Of a DNA stretch of 64,000 nt, positions 6,268-15,229 are shown in pieces; the stretch's first letter is position 1; every line of letters begins with the position of its first letter. Made by a program: the position numbers and the translations under genes. The notes under the pieces are model-generated. The model made no database searches and had not been told where the DNA came from. It worked only from the letters and a program-made list of their open reading frames with translations. The stretch covers positions 62,001 through 126,000 of the forward strand of contig NZ_CDBW01000041.1 in assembly GCF_000820145.1 (NCBI RefSeq), read 5' to 3'. The DNA comes from Aeromonas sobria. Lineage in GTDB: Bacteria > Pseudomonadota > Gammaproteobacteria > Enterobacterales > Aeromonadaceae.

Positions 6268-9200
6268 ATGGCGAAAAGGAAAAAACTCAGTAACTCATTT
6301 TCAACTGGAAGTGGGGGTGGTCATTTTGAAGCACATGTACAAGCATCGTTTGTTACGCTAATGCTTACTGGCGGGCATGTTCCTTACTTACCCTGCTGGC
6401 CTATTACAGAGATTAAACTTCAAGGCAAAGTTGATGGTTTTGATACTGATGACCTTATAGTCTTTATAGAAGACGTAAATAGTAAAGAACGACGTAAGCT
6501 CCTCGGGCAAGTCAAGCATTCTATAGGCATTACTTTGCACAACCCGGTGTTTGCTGAAGTGATACAAGCAGCTTGGAATGATTTTAATAATCCCGATTTG
6601 TTCAATAAGGGAAGAGATGTAATTGCGTTGATCACTGGCCCACTCAGTGCAACGGATCAGCATACGGTCTCTTGGCTCTTGAACACTGCAAGGCATACAA
6701 AAAACTCGGATGAATTTTTTAGGTACGTGCAACAGGCAAACTTCAGTCCACCCAAAAGCAAAGTAAAGATTGAAGTCTTTCAGCATCATCTAAAAGTAGC
6801 TAATGATGGGGTTGATGTTTCAAATGACGAATTATATGATTTCCTAAATTGTTTTAAACTCCTTGGCTACGATCTTGGCAACGAGTCAGGAGTCGTATTG
6901 TCACTGCTGCATTCACATATCTCACAGTTTGAACATCAACATACGTTGGGTGTCTGGTCTCGAGTTGTTGAAACTGTACAAATATGGGGTAAAGATGCTG
7001 GCACTATAACTCATAGCAATTTGCCTGAAGACCTTCGGGAGGCTTTTAAGAAAAAAGCTAAAATGGAGATGCCAACGATACTCAAAGCACCTCCTGTAAA
7101 ATCCAATAATAATTGGTTGCAGCACACGGATGCTACTTATCTGGCCCTTGCAGTACTACTTGGCTCTTGGAATGACAAGAATATACATGATATTGAAGCG
7201 ATAACTCAGTTGTTTGGAATAGACCATGAGGAATGGCTCCGGAAGGCACAGGATTTATTACATTGTCCCGATAGCCCACTTTCTCTAAAAAATGGGATTT
7301 GGAATGTTGTCAATCGGACCGAACTTTGGAAACAACTCGGATCACGTATTATTGACCAGGATCTAGACACGTTTAAGAGGTTAGCGATTTCTATTCTGAA
7401 AGAGTCTGATCCTGCTTTTGAATTACCAGCAAAGGACAGGTATGCGGCTAGCATTTATGGCAAAGAACTTCAGTATTCGAGAGTACTACGAAAAGGTGTT
7501 GCCGAAGGTTTAGCTATTCTTGCGTCCCAACTTGGCTCATGTAACCACTGCTCGCAAGGAAAAGCAGAAGTTACCAGCGTGTTAGTTATACGAGAGCTTC
7601 TGGCTGCTGCTGATTGGATTCGTTGGGGAAGCTTGGACGGTTTATTACCCGCCCTGGCTGAAGCTGCTCCTGGTGAATATCTTGCTGCCATTGAGGCGGC
7701 CATACGACTGGAGCCATGCCCCTTTGATGAGCTATTTTCCCAAGAAGGTGATGGTATAACTGGGGGTAATTATTTAACTGGCTTGCTTTGGTCTCTCGAA
7801 GGGCTTGCTTGGGATGAACAATACCTAGTACGTGTCTGTGTTGTGCTTGGTGAAATTGCTAGCCATGACCCTGGTGGTCGATGGGCTAACAGGCCTTCCA
7901 ATTCACTTACAACTATCTTGCTTCCATGGATGCCACAAACATTGGCATCCATTGAGAAGCGCAAGGTGGCAGTCGATACACTCCTGAAAGAAGTTCCTGA
8001 GATCGCTTGGGAGTTGATAATCCAACTTTTACCTGACGAGCATAGGACTTCTTTTGGGACACATAAGCCAATTTGGCGCGGGATAATCCCGGAAAATTGG
8101 GAGAAAGGTGTTAAACCAGAGGAGTATTGGCAACAGTCTTCTTATTATGCAGAGCGTGCAGTGGCTGCCGCTGGTAATAATATAGAACGCCTTACAAAGT
8201 TGATTGACCGTTTTGATAGTTTGACTGAGCCGGCTTTTGAACAGCTTGTTAATGTATTGAGTTCTGAGCCTATATATACCCTTTCAGAAGAAAAAAGACT
8301 TCCTATTTGGAATAGGCTTAATAAATTTACCAGTAAGCACCGTAAATTCTCAGATACAAATTGGGCTTTACCAGAAGAGTTAATTGTTCGTATTGAGAAA
8401 GTAGCTACGTTGCTTGCACCTATAGATCCTTTCAATCTATATCAGAAGATCTTTAGCGACCGTGAAACTGAATTTTACAATGAAAATGGGGATTGGGAAG
8501 AACAGGCCAAAAAGCTTGACTTACAACGAGAAATGGCCATATCAGAAATTTTTAATAAATATGGTATGGATGGTGTTATTCGGTTTGCTGAATCAGTATC
8601 ATCTCCACATCATGTAGGGTACTCAATTTGTCATGTTGTCAATAATGATATTGAGCGAGCACTGTTACCAAACCTTCTTGATTCAGACGATAATAAACAC
8701 CGCATGTTGGTGAGCAGTTTTATTTATCGCAAAACCAGAATAAATGGCTGGGAATGGGTTGATAGCATAGATAGAACTAGCTGGACACCAGTGCAAATTG
8801 GTCAGTTTCTTGCGTGCCTTCCATTTTCAAAAGAGGCTTGGAAAAGGGCTGCCAATTGGCTTCTGAATAAAGAGAATGAATATTGGAGTCGTGTTCATGC
8901 AAATGCATATCAGATCGATGGAGATCCAGCCATAGCCATTGATAAGTTCATTGAGCATGGGAGACCACACGCAGCAATCAGTTGTTTGAGTGCTATGCGC
9001 CATACCAAACAGGTGCTTAATGCTGATCAATGTGTTCGTGCTCTACTGGGTGCGCTGTCTTCCGAAGAGGATAGCTCCACAATGAACCGTCACAGTATTA
9101 TCGAGCTGATTAAGTATCTTCAAACCGAGCCGTCGGTTGAACAAGATCATCTCTTTAGGGTGGAGTGGGCATATCTTCCCTTGCTGGACCGACATAGTGG

Positions 9201-9798
9201 GTTAGCCCCCAAATGCCTTGAAAGAAAACTCGCTACTGAGCCCGAGTTCTTTTCAGAACTAATTAGACTGATCTATCGCTCTAAGAAAAATGATCAGCCA
9301 GTAGGGGAGGTCACAGAAACGTCAAAAATGATTGCCACAAATGCTTGGCAATTGCTTCGCGAGTGGAAATCCCCACCGGGAACACAAGAAGATGGAACGT
9401 TTAGTGAAGAGAGGTTTGTCGAATGGATTCGGAGTGTAAAAGAGATATGTACGGAATCAGGACATTTAGAGGTTGCACTTACCACAATTGGTGAAGTGCT
9501 GATTCATACCCCACCTGATATAAATGGGTTATGGATACGTCGTGTTGTTGCTGATGTACTGAATGGCCGTGATGCTGAGTCCATGCGAGATGGTTTTAGT
9601 AGTGCGATATATAACTCGCGTGGCGTCCATTGGGTTGACCCAAGTGGAAAGCAGGAAAGAGAATTGGCTGAGCAATACCGAAGAAAGGCTGAAGAAGTAG
9701 AGAACGCTGGTTTTGTACGGCTTGCAGTTACGTTACGAGAGGTTGCTGACGGCTATGACCGAGATGCCGAACGTATCATCAACCGGCATGAAGATTAA
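6268..9798 (+). CDS. large cargo protein: Cap4/PD-(D/E)XK-like N-terminus plus long helical region (candidate antiphage protein)
   Basis: 1176 aa, start at 6268 with GGAGG upstream. The N-terminus has a glycine patch leading into HFEAHVQASF (residues 16-26), then GFDTDDLIVF (57-66) and LLGQVKHS (78-85). The order D-D...Q-x-K fits a PD-(D/E)XK or Cap4/DUF4297-type nuclease, with D61/D62, Q81 and K83 as candidate active-site residues. From about residue 285 the protein is long and helical, like the TPR-type sensor part of Avs/STAND proteins. No Walker A motif is visible anywhere, so the central NTPase normally found between such ends appears to be missing. The gene is markedly AT-richer than its neighbours and sits between CI and integrase, a usual cargo slot of P2-like prophages. 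Defence is inference; the enzymatic activity is unproven. Confidence 0.6.
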   Translation: MAKRKKLSNSFSTGSGGGHFEAHVQASFVTLMLTGGHVPYLPCWPITEIKLQGKVDGFDTDDLIVFIEDVNSKERRKLLGQVKHSIGITLHNPVFAEVIQAAWNDFNNPDLFNKGRDVIALITGPLSATDQHTVSWLLNTARHTKNSDEFFRYVQQANFSPPKSKVKIEVFQHHLKVANDGVDVSNDELYDFLNCFKLLGYDLGNESGVVLSLLHSHISQFEHQHTLGVWSRVVETVQIWGKDAGTITHSNLPEDLREAFKKKAKMEMPTILKAPPVKSNNNWLQHTDATYLALAVLLGSWNDKNIHDIEAITQLFGIDHEEWLRKAQDLLHCPDSPLSLKNGIWNVVNRTELWKQLGSRIIDQDLDTFKRLAISILKESDPAFELPAKDRYAASIYGKELQYSRVLRKGVAEGLAILASQLGSCNHCSQGKAEVTSVLVIRELLAAADWIRWGSLDGLLPALAEAAPGEYLAAIEAAIRLEPCPFDELFSQEGDGITGGNYLTGLLWSLEGLAWDEQYLVRVCVVLGEIASHDPGGRWANRPSNSLTTILLPWMPQTLASIEKRKVAVDTLLKEVPEIAWELIIQLLPDEHRTSFGTHKPIWRGIIPENWEKGVKPEEYWQQSSYYAERAVAAAGNNIERLTKLIDRFDSLTEPAFEQLVNVLSSEPIYTLSEEKRLPIWNRLNKFTSKHRKFSDTNWALPEELIVRIEKVATLLAPIDPFNLYQKIFSDRETEFYNENGDWEEQAKKLDLQREMAISEIFNKYGMDGVIRFAESVSSPHHVGYSICHVVNNDIERALLPNLLDSDDNKHRMLVSSFIYRKTRINGWEWVDSIDRTSWTPVQIGQFLACLPFSKEAWKRAANWLLNKENEYWSRVHANAYQIDGDPAIAIDKFIEHGRPHAAISCLSAMRHTKQVLNADQCVRALLGALSSEEDSSTMNRHSIIELIKYLQTEPSVEQDHLFRVEWAYLPLLDRHSGLAPKCLERKLATEPEFFSELIRLIYRSKKNDQPVGEVTETSKMIATNAWQLLREWKSPPGTQEDGTFSEERFVEWIRSVKEICTESGHLEVALTTIGEVLIHTPPDINGLWIRRVVADVLNGRDAESMRDGFSSAIYNSRGVHWVDPSGKQERELAEQYRRKAEEVENAGFVRLAVTLREVADGYDRDAERIINRHED

Positions 9799-9814
9799 TC
9801 TCTAACTTACTGAT

Positions 9815-9843
9815 AAAGGAGGCGCAATTGTGCCTCCTTTGAC
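9815..9843 (+). terminator. terminator of the cargo gene
   Basis: AAAGGAGGC (9815-9823) pairs perfectly with GCCTCCTTT (9832-9840), 17 bases after the cargo gene stop. The T-run is short. Confidence 0.65.
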
Positions 9844-9928
9844 ATCTGCCCATAGATAATCGCTTTAACTCGTGACCTTCTCATGTATGCCTTGCCCCAT
9901 ATTAAACACTCCCATTCTTAATTTATTC

Positions 9929-9944
9929 CTGTATAAATACACAG
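9929..9944 (+). promoter_or_regulatory. LexA (SOS) box upstream of the integrase
   Basis: CTGTATAAATACACAG matches the CTGT-N8-ACAG consensus exactly. It overlaps a TATAAAT that could be a -10 element. It lies 19 bp upstream of a 28-codon ORF and about 100 bp upstream of the integrase start. Confidence 0.7.
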
Positions 9945-9962
9945 TGGTTTGGCGGAGTTACT

Positions 9963-10049
9963 ATGGACGTTAGACAGCTGTGGCTGGGAGTGGTCTCGAT
10001 GTGTGGGCCGTGGGGATGGGTGAGTGCCCACCTGTATAAGGAGGAATGA
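9963..10049 (+). CDS. 28-codon ORF coupled to the integrase
   Basis: ATG at 9963, stop TGA at 10047-10049, overlapping the integrase ATG at 10046 as ATGA. The short peptide is rich in Trp and Gly (QLWLGVVSMCGPWGWV). An AAGGAGG just before the overlap serves the integrase. It may be a leader peptide that couples integrase translation to the SOS-boxed transcript, or chance. No homolog is known to me. Confidence 0.35.
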   Translation: MDVRQLWLGVVSMCGPWGWVSAHLYKEE

Positions 10050-11072
10050 TGAGCATCAAGTCCACTCCCGAGGGGTACTTGGTCGATATCCGTCCGCAGG
10101 GGAGGGAGGGCAAGCGGATCCGCAAGCGCTTCAAGACCAAGTCCGAGGCCCAGCAGTTCGAGCGCTGGGTGATCGCCACTGAGCATAATAAAGAGTGGGT
10201 GGATCGTCCGGCAGATAACCGGCCGCTTTCTGAGCTCATCGAGCTTTGGTGGCGCTACCATGGCCAGACCCTGAAAGCAGGGGAGGCGGTACGCAAGAAA
10301 CTCCACAATATAGATGCCGCTTTGCGCAAGCCGTTAGCAAGGCAGATAACCCGGGCGCTGTTCTCCGAGTATCGGGCGCAGCGACTGCATGCTGGCCGTC
10401 AGCCCAAGACGGTCAATCGTGAACAAGAGATGCTGGGTGGGGTGTTCTCGGTCCTCATTGATCTCGGCCATTACCACCATGAACATCCGCTCAAAGAGAT
10501 GAAGAAGGTCAAGCTGGTTGAGCGGTCGATGGGCTATCTTACCCAGGAAGAGATCAGCGAAGTTTTAGGCAAGCTATCGGGGGATAACCTGAACGTGGTC
10601 AAACTCTGCCTGGCCACAGGGGCGCGTTGGAGTGAGGCGGCCAATCTGCGCAGCGAGGATGTGCTGGCCGGTCGGGTGACTTATATCAATACCAAGAATG
10701 GCAAGAACCGCACAGTGCCGATCTCTGTCGAGCTGACGAAAGAGATAACAAATGGGGTGAATCGGGGCCCGCTGTTCCGTGACCTCGACTATATGTTGGT
10801 GCGTGAGGTGATCAAGTCAGTGGCGCCAGATGTTGGTGCGTGAGGTGATCAAGTCAGTGGCGCCAGATCTACCAGCAGGGCAGGCGGTGCATGTATTTCG
10901 GCACACTTTTGCATCACATTTCATGATGTCCGGGGGAAACATCCTCGCGCTGCAAAAAATTTTGGGCCATCACAACATCCAGCAGACCATGACTTATGCC
11001 CACTTCGCACCGGACTACCTGAGCGATGCAGTGCGCTTCAACCCGCTGGAAAATCCGCTGCCCACCACATGA
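10046..11072 (+). pseudogene. int: P2-type tyrosine integrase, frameshifted by a 37-bp duplication
   Basis: The first part (10046-10843) gives 265 residues ending in a stop made by the shift; a second frame from 10830 continues to 11072. Removing one 37-bp copy restores a single 329-residue integrase. The N-terminal part carries the first catalytic Arg (R194 in ATGARWSEAANL) and Lys candidates near 217-220. The H-x-x-R box (HVFRH), the LGHH His and the nucleophile Tyr (TMTYAHF) lie only in the second frame. Neither part alone can recombine DNA, unless the second copy reinitiates and the parts assemble, which is unlikely. The prophage is therefore probably locked in place. If not a sequencing artefact, it is recent, because the rest of the frame is intact. 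Confidence 0.88.
10793..10866 (+). repeat. exact 37-bp tandem duplication inside int
   Basis: Two identical adjacent copies, 10793-10829 and 10830-10866, each beginning ATGTTGGTGCGTGAG. 37 is not a multiple of three, so the frame is lost. Precise loss of one copy would restore the integrase. Confidence 0.95.
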
Positions 11073-11108
11073 CAAAGTGTCCACAAATTGCCCCAAACAG
11101 GGTCATCT

Positions 11109-11129
11109 GGGGTGACTAAGCGTCACCCC
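11109..11129. repeat. perfect inverted repeat just outside int
   Basis: GGGGTGAC (11109-11116), TAAGC, GTCACCCC (11122-11129). No T-run follows. Located 37 bp after the integrase stop, where the attachment site and Int-binding sites of a P2-like prophage would be expected; this role is inference. Confidence 0.45.
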
Positions 11130-11185
11130 CTGTAGTGCCTAACTCATTGATTGCCATCTAAGTTGTTGTTTTTATTAGGTATGTG

Positions 11186-11209
11186 AAGGCGGCTCAGGCC
11201 TCCTTTTTT
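11186..11209 (+). terminator. terminator between prophage and pheS
   Basis: AAGGCGGC (11186-11193) pairs with GCCTCCTT (11198-11205) with one mismatch, followed by a T-run. The stretch 11073-11497 otherwise holds the inverted repeat at 11109, a possible attachment site I cannot delimit, and the pheS-proximal hairpin; no gene is seen. Confidence 0.65.
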
Positions 11210-11396
11210 GTTATTTCTGTTTTGCCATCAACGTCTTCCCCCACACTTTAAATAAACCACAAAAGACCGGCTCGGATAGCTGACTCGATACCTATAAATA
11301 TGCCAACAAACAAAGTTGGGTGGCCACTATTTCAAGAGGATAGGGTAGGAGTTGAGACTCGCTTGATATAACAAAATGATTTATAGGGAGAAAAGC

Positions 11397-11431
11397 AGGC
11401 CATAACTATGGTCAGTGAAGGGCCTTTTTTT
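11397..11431 (+). terminator. pheS upstream attenuator-like terminator
   Basis: AGGCC (11397-11401) pairs with GGCCT (11421-11425), followed by seven T, 67 bp before the pheS start. In enterics pheST is controlled by an attenuator of this kind behind the pheM leader peptide. No convincing Phe-rich leader is seen ahead of the hairpin, so attenuation is inference. Confidence 0.55.
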
Positions 11432-11464
11432 GTATTATTCCCCTCTTGACCTTATTTAGCCTAA

Positions 11465-12481
<1,017 letters not shown>

Positions 12482-12493
12482 GGGCGAGAGAAC

Positions 12494-14893
12494 ATGAAAT
12501 TCAGTAAATCCTGGGTGATGGAGTGGGTCCGCACCGAGTTGAGTGACAACGCACTGGCCGAGCAGATCACCATGGCTGGTCTGGAAGTGGACGCCGTGGA
12601 AGCGGTGGCTGGCCAGTTCAACAATGTGGTCGTGGGTGAAGTGGTCGAGTGTGCCCAGCATCCGGACGCCGACAAGCTGCGGGTGACCAAGGTCAACGTG
12701 GGTGAGGCCGAGCTGCTAGACATCGTCTGCGGCGCGCCGAACTGCCGTCAGGGCTTGAAAGTGTGCGTGGCCAAAGTAGGGGCGACCCTGCCGGGTGATT
12801 TCACCATCAAGAAAGCCAAGCTGCGTGGCCAGCCGTCTCACGGCATGCTCTGCTCTTTCAGTGAGCTGGGTATCGAAGTAGAGGCGGACGGCATCATCGA
12901 ATTGCCGGCCGATGCCCCCATCGGCACCGATATTCGCGACTACCTCAATCTGAACGACGTCTCCATCGACGTGGATCTGACCCCGAACCGTGCCGATTGC
13001 CTCGGTATCGCCGGTCTGGCCCGTGAGATCGGCGTGCTCAACAGCGTGGACGTGGTCGAGCCGACCTGGGCACCTGCTGTTGCCACTATTGACGCAACTT
13101 TCCCGATCCGGGTTGAAGCAACCGCCGATTGCCCCCGTTATCTGGGGCGCGTTATCAAGGGGCTGAACCTGCAGGCCCAGAGCCCGCTCTGGATGCAAGA
13201 GAAGCTGCGCCGTGGTGGTATCCGCTCCATCGACGCCATCGTAGACATCACCAACTACCTGCTGCTGGAATACGGTCAGCCGATGCACGCCTTCGATCTG
13301 GCGGCGCTTGAAGGGGAACTGGTGGTGCGCCGCGCCCATAGCGATGAGCCGATGACCCTGCTCGACGGCAACGAAGTGAAGCTCAAAGAGACCACGTTGG
13401 TGATTGCCGATGCCAAAGGTCCTGCCTGCATGGCCGGTATCTTCGGTGGCAATCGCACTGGCGTTTCCGAGACCACCACCGACATCCTGCTGGAGTGCGC
13501 CTTCTTCGCGCCGCTCTCCATCACCGGTCGTGCCCGTGCCTACGGTCTGCACACCGACTCCTCCCATCGCTTCGAGCGCGGGGTTGATCCCGAGCTGCAA
13601 GCCAAGGTGATGGACAGAGCCACCCGTCTGCTGCTGGACATTTGTGGCGGAGAGTGCGGCGGTGAAGCGGGTCCGGTCATCGAAGTCAAATCCGATGCCC
13701 ATCTGCCGAAGGCTGCGCCCATCAAGTTGCGTCGCACCAAGCTCGACAAGGTGATCGGTATCAGCGTGGTTGATGCTCAGGTGGTCGAGATCCTGACCCG
13801 CCTCGGCATGCAGGTCACTGTGGATGCTGACGGTTGGACTGCGCTGGCGCCCTCCTGGCGTTTCGATATCGCCATCGAGGAAGATCTCATCGAGGAAGTG
13901 GCCCGCATCTACGGCTACAACAACATCCCGAACCTCAAACCCGCCGCTTCTCTGGCGATGGTTGAGCAGGCAGAAGGGCAGGTGACCCTCAAGCGGGTAC
14001 GTGATCTGCTGGTTGACCGCGGTTTCCAGGAAGCGATCACCTACAGCTTCGTCGATCCCAAGACCCAGCAAACCCTGTTCCCGCAGAGCGATGCCATCGT
14101 GCTGCCCAACCCGATCTCGGTCGAGATGTCCGCCATGCGCGTCTCTCTGTTCCCGGGTCTGGTACAGGCAGTGGTCTACAACCAGAACCGTCAGCAGCCG
14201 CGCGTACGTCTGTTCGAGCAGGGTTTGCGTTTCATCAAGGATGAAAGCGCCGAGAACGGCATCCGTCAGGAGCCGATGCTGGCAGGTATCATCATTGGCA
14301 ACCAGAGCGACGAGCACTGGGACATCAAAACCCGCGCAGCCGACTTCTTTGATTTGAAAGGGGATCTGGAAGCAGTGCTGGACTTGACCGCCGAAGGGGC
14401 CACCTTTACCTTCGAGCGTACCGAGCACAGCGCCCTGCACCCGGGCCAGAGCGCAGCCATCCTGCGTAATGGCGAGGTCATCGGCCACATCGGCGTGATC
14501 CACCCGAGCCTCGAGAAGAAGCTGGGCCTCAAGAGCCGTGCGGTGATGTTTGAACTGGAGCTGGACAAGCTGACTCCGGCCAAGGTGCCGATGGCTGCCG
14601 AAGTTTCCAAGTTCCCGGCGAACCGTCGTGACATCGCCGTGGTGGTCGACCGTCAGGTTCTGGCAGGTGATGTTCTTGCAGTAATTAAAAAAGTTGGCGG
14701 AAATCAGGTAGTTGGAATAAACTTGTTTGACGTATACCAGGGTGCTGGTATGGCAGAGGACAAGAAGAGCCTGGCCATCAGTCTTGTATTGCAAGATACC
14801 CAGCGCACTCTGGAGGAGAAAGAGATTGCCGAGACCGTAGACAATGTCGTGCGGGTCCTTGGTGAAGAGTTGAATGCATCCTTGAGGGATTGA
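12494..14893 (+). CDS. pheT: phenylalanine-tRNA ligase beta subunit
   Basis: 799 aa, close to the E. coli length. Visible layout: EMAP-type tRNA-binding domain at about 40-150 ([20 protein letters not shown]), B3/B4 editing domain at about 210-390, B5 at about 400-475, the catalytic-like core, and the FDX-ACB anticodon-binding domain at the end ([16 protein letters not shown]). Forms the heterotetramer with PheS and edits mischarged Tyr-tRNA-Phe. The 3' end near 14,680-14,750 becomes AT-rich with atypical codons and carries an inverted repeat, possibly a promoter for ihfA. Confidence 0.98.
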   Translation: MKFSKSWVMEWVRTELSDNALAEQITMAGLEVDAVEAVAGQFNNVVVGEVVECAQHPDADKLRVTKVNVGEAELLDIVCGAPNCRQGLKVCVAKVGATLPGDFTIKKAKLRGQPSHGMLCSFSELGIEVEADGIIELPADAPIGTDIRDYLNLNDVSIDVDLTPNRADCLGIAGLAREIGVLNSVDVVEPTWAPAVATIDATFPIRVEATADCPRYLGRVIKGLNLQAQSPLWMQEKLRRGGIRSIDAIVDITNYLLLEYGQPMHAFDLAALEGELVVRRAHSDEPMTLLDGNEVKLKETTLVIADAKGPACMAGIFGGNRTGVSETTTDILLECAFFAPLSITGRARAYGLHTDSSHRFERGVDPELQAKVMDRATRLLLDICGGECGGEAGPVIEVKSDAHLPKAAPIKLRRTKLDKVIGISVVDAQVVEILTRLGMQVTVDADGWTALAPSWRFDIAIEEDLIEEVARIYGYNNIPNLKPAASLAMVEQAEGQVTLKRVRDLLVDRGFQEAITYSFVDPKTQQTLFPQSDAIVLPNPISVEMSAMRVSLFPGLVQAVVYNQNRQQPRVRLFEQGLRFIKDESAENGIRQEPMLAGIIIGNQSDEHWDIKTRAADFFDLKGDLEAVLDLTAEGATFTFERTEHSALHPGQSAAILRNGEVIGHIGVIHPSLEKKLGLKSRAVMFELELDKLTPAKVPMAAEVSKFPANRRDIAVVVDRQVLAGDVLAVIKKVGGNQVVGINLFDVYQGAGMAEDKKSLAISLVLQDTQRTLEEKEIAETVDNVVRVLGEELNASLRD
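14734..14751. promoter_or_regulatory. inverted repeat in the 3' end of pheT, possible ihfA control site
   Basis: ATACCAG (14734-14740), GGTG, CTGGTAT (14745-14751), inside pheT in an AT-rich patch about 150 bp before ihfA. A TTGACG lies at 14727-14732. In E. coli ihfA has a promoter within pheT; the equivalence is inference. Confidence 0.35.
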
Positions 14894-14896
14894 TCT

Positions 14897-15193
14897 ATGG
14901 CGCTTACCAAAGCCGACATTGCAGAGCACCTGTTCACCCAACTCGGGATGAGCAAGCGTGAAGCCAAAGATATGGTGGAAGCCTTCTTTGAGGAAATCCG
15001 ACAGGCGCTTGAGCGTGGTGAACAAGTCAAGATTTCAGGCTTCGGTAACTTTGACCTTCGTGAGAAGAATCAGCGTCCTGGACGAAATCCCAAGACGGGC
15101 GAAGATATTCCGATCAGCGCCCGTCGGGTGGTGACCTTCCGGCCTGGCCAGAAACTGAAGGCCAGGGTAGAAAATGTTGAACCCAACGAGTGA
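14897..15193 (+). CDS. ihfA: integration host factor alpha subunit
   Basis: 98 aa, standard length for this DNA-bending nucleoid protein, which acts as a heterodimer with IhfB. Recognisable are the N-terminal [11 protein letters not shown], the central [14 protein letters not shown], and the beta-arm [22 protein letters not shown] (read with its tip Pro). It starts 3 nt after the pheT stop, and shares the pheST transcript, possibly plus an internal promoter. It is followed by a strong terminator. Confidence 0.98.
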   Translation: MALTKADIAEHLFTQLGMSKREAKDMVEAFFEEIRQALERGEQVKISGFGNFDLREKNQRPGRNPKTGEDIPISARRVVTFRPGQKLKARVENVEPNE

Positions 15194-15196
15194 TAA

Positions 15197-15226
15197 AAAG
15201 CCAGGCAGATGCCTGGCTTTTGTTTT
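15197..15226 (+). terminator. terminator of the pheST-ihfA operon
   Basis: AAAGCCAGGCA-GA-TGCCTGGCTTT followed by a broken T-run; a long perfect stem directly after ihfA. Confidence 0.9.
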
Positions 15227-15229
15227 CAG

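Noticed and set aside
7504-7575. Possible P-loop (Gly...SQGKAE) in the cargo protein
   Set aside because: The spacing does not fit G-x4-GK-S/T and the residue after Lys is Ala.
11408-11449. Short Phe-containing peptide frame at the pheS attenuator
   Set aside because: Its Phe codons come mainly from the T-run of the terminator, and it has no good ribosome site, so it is not a convincing pheM.
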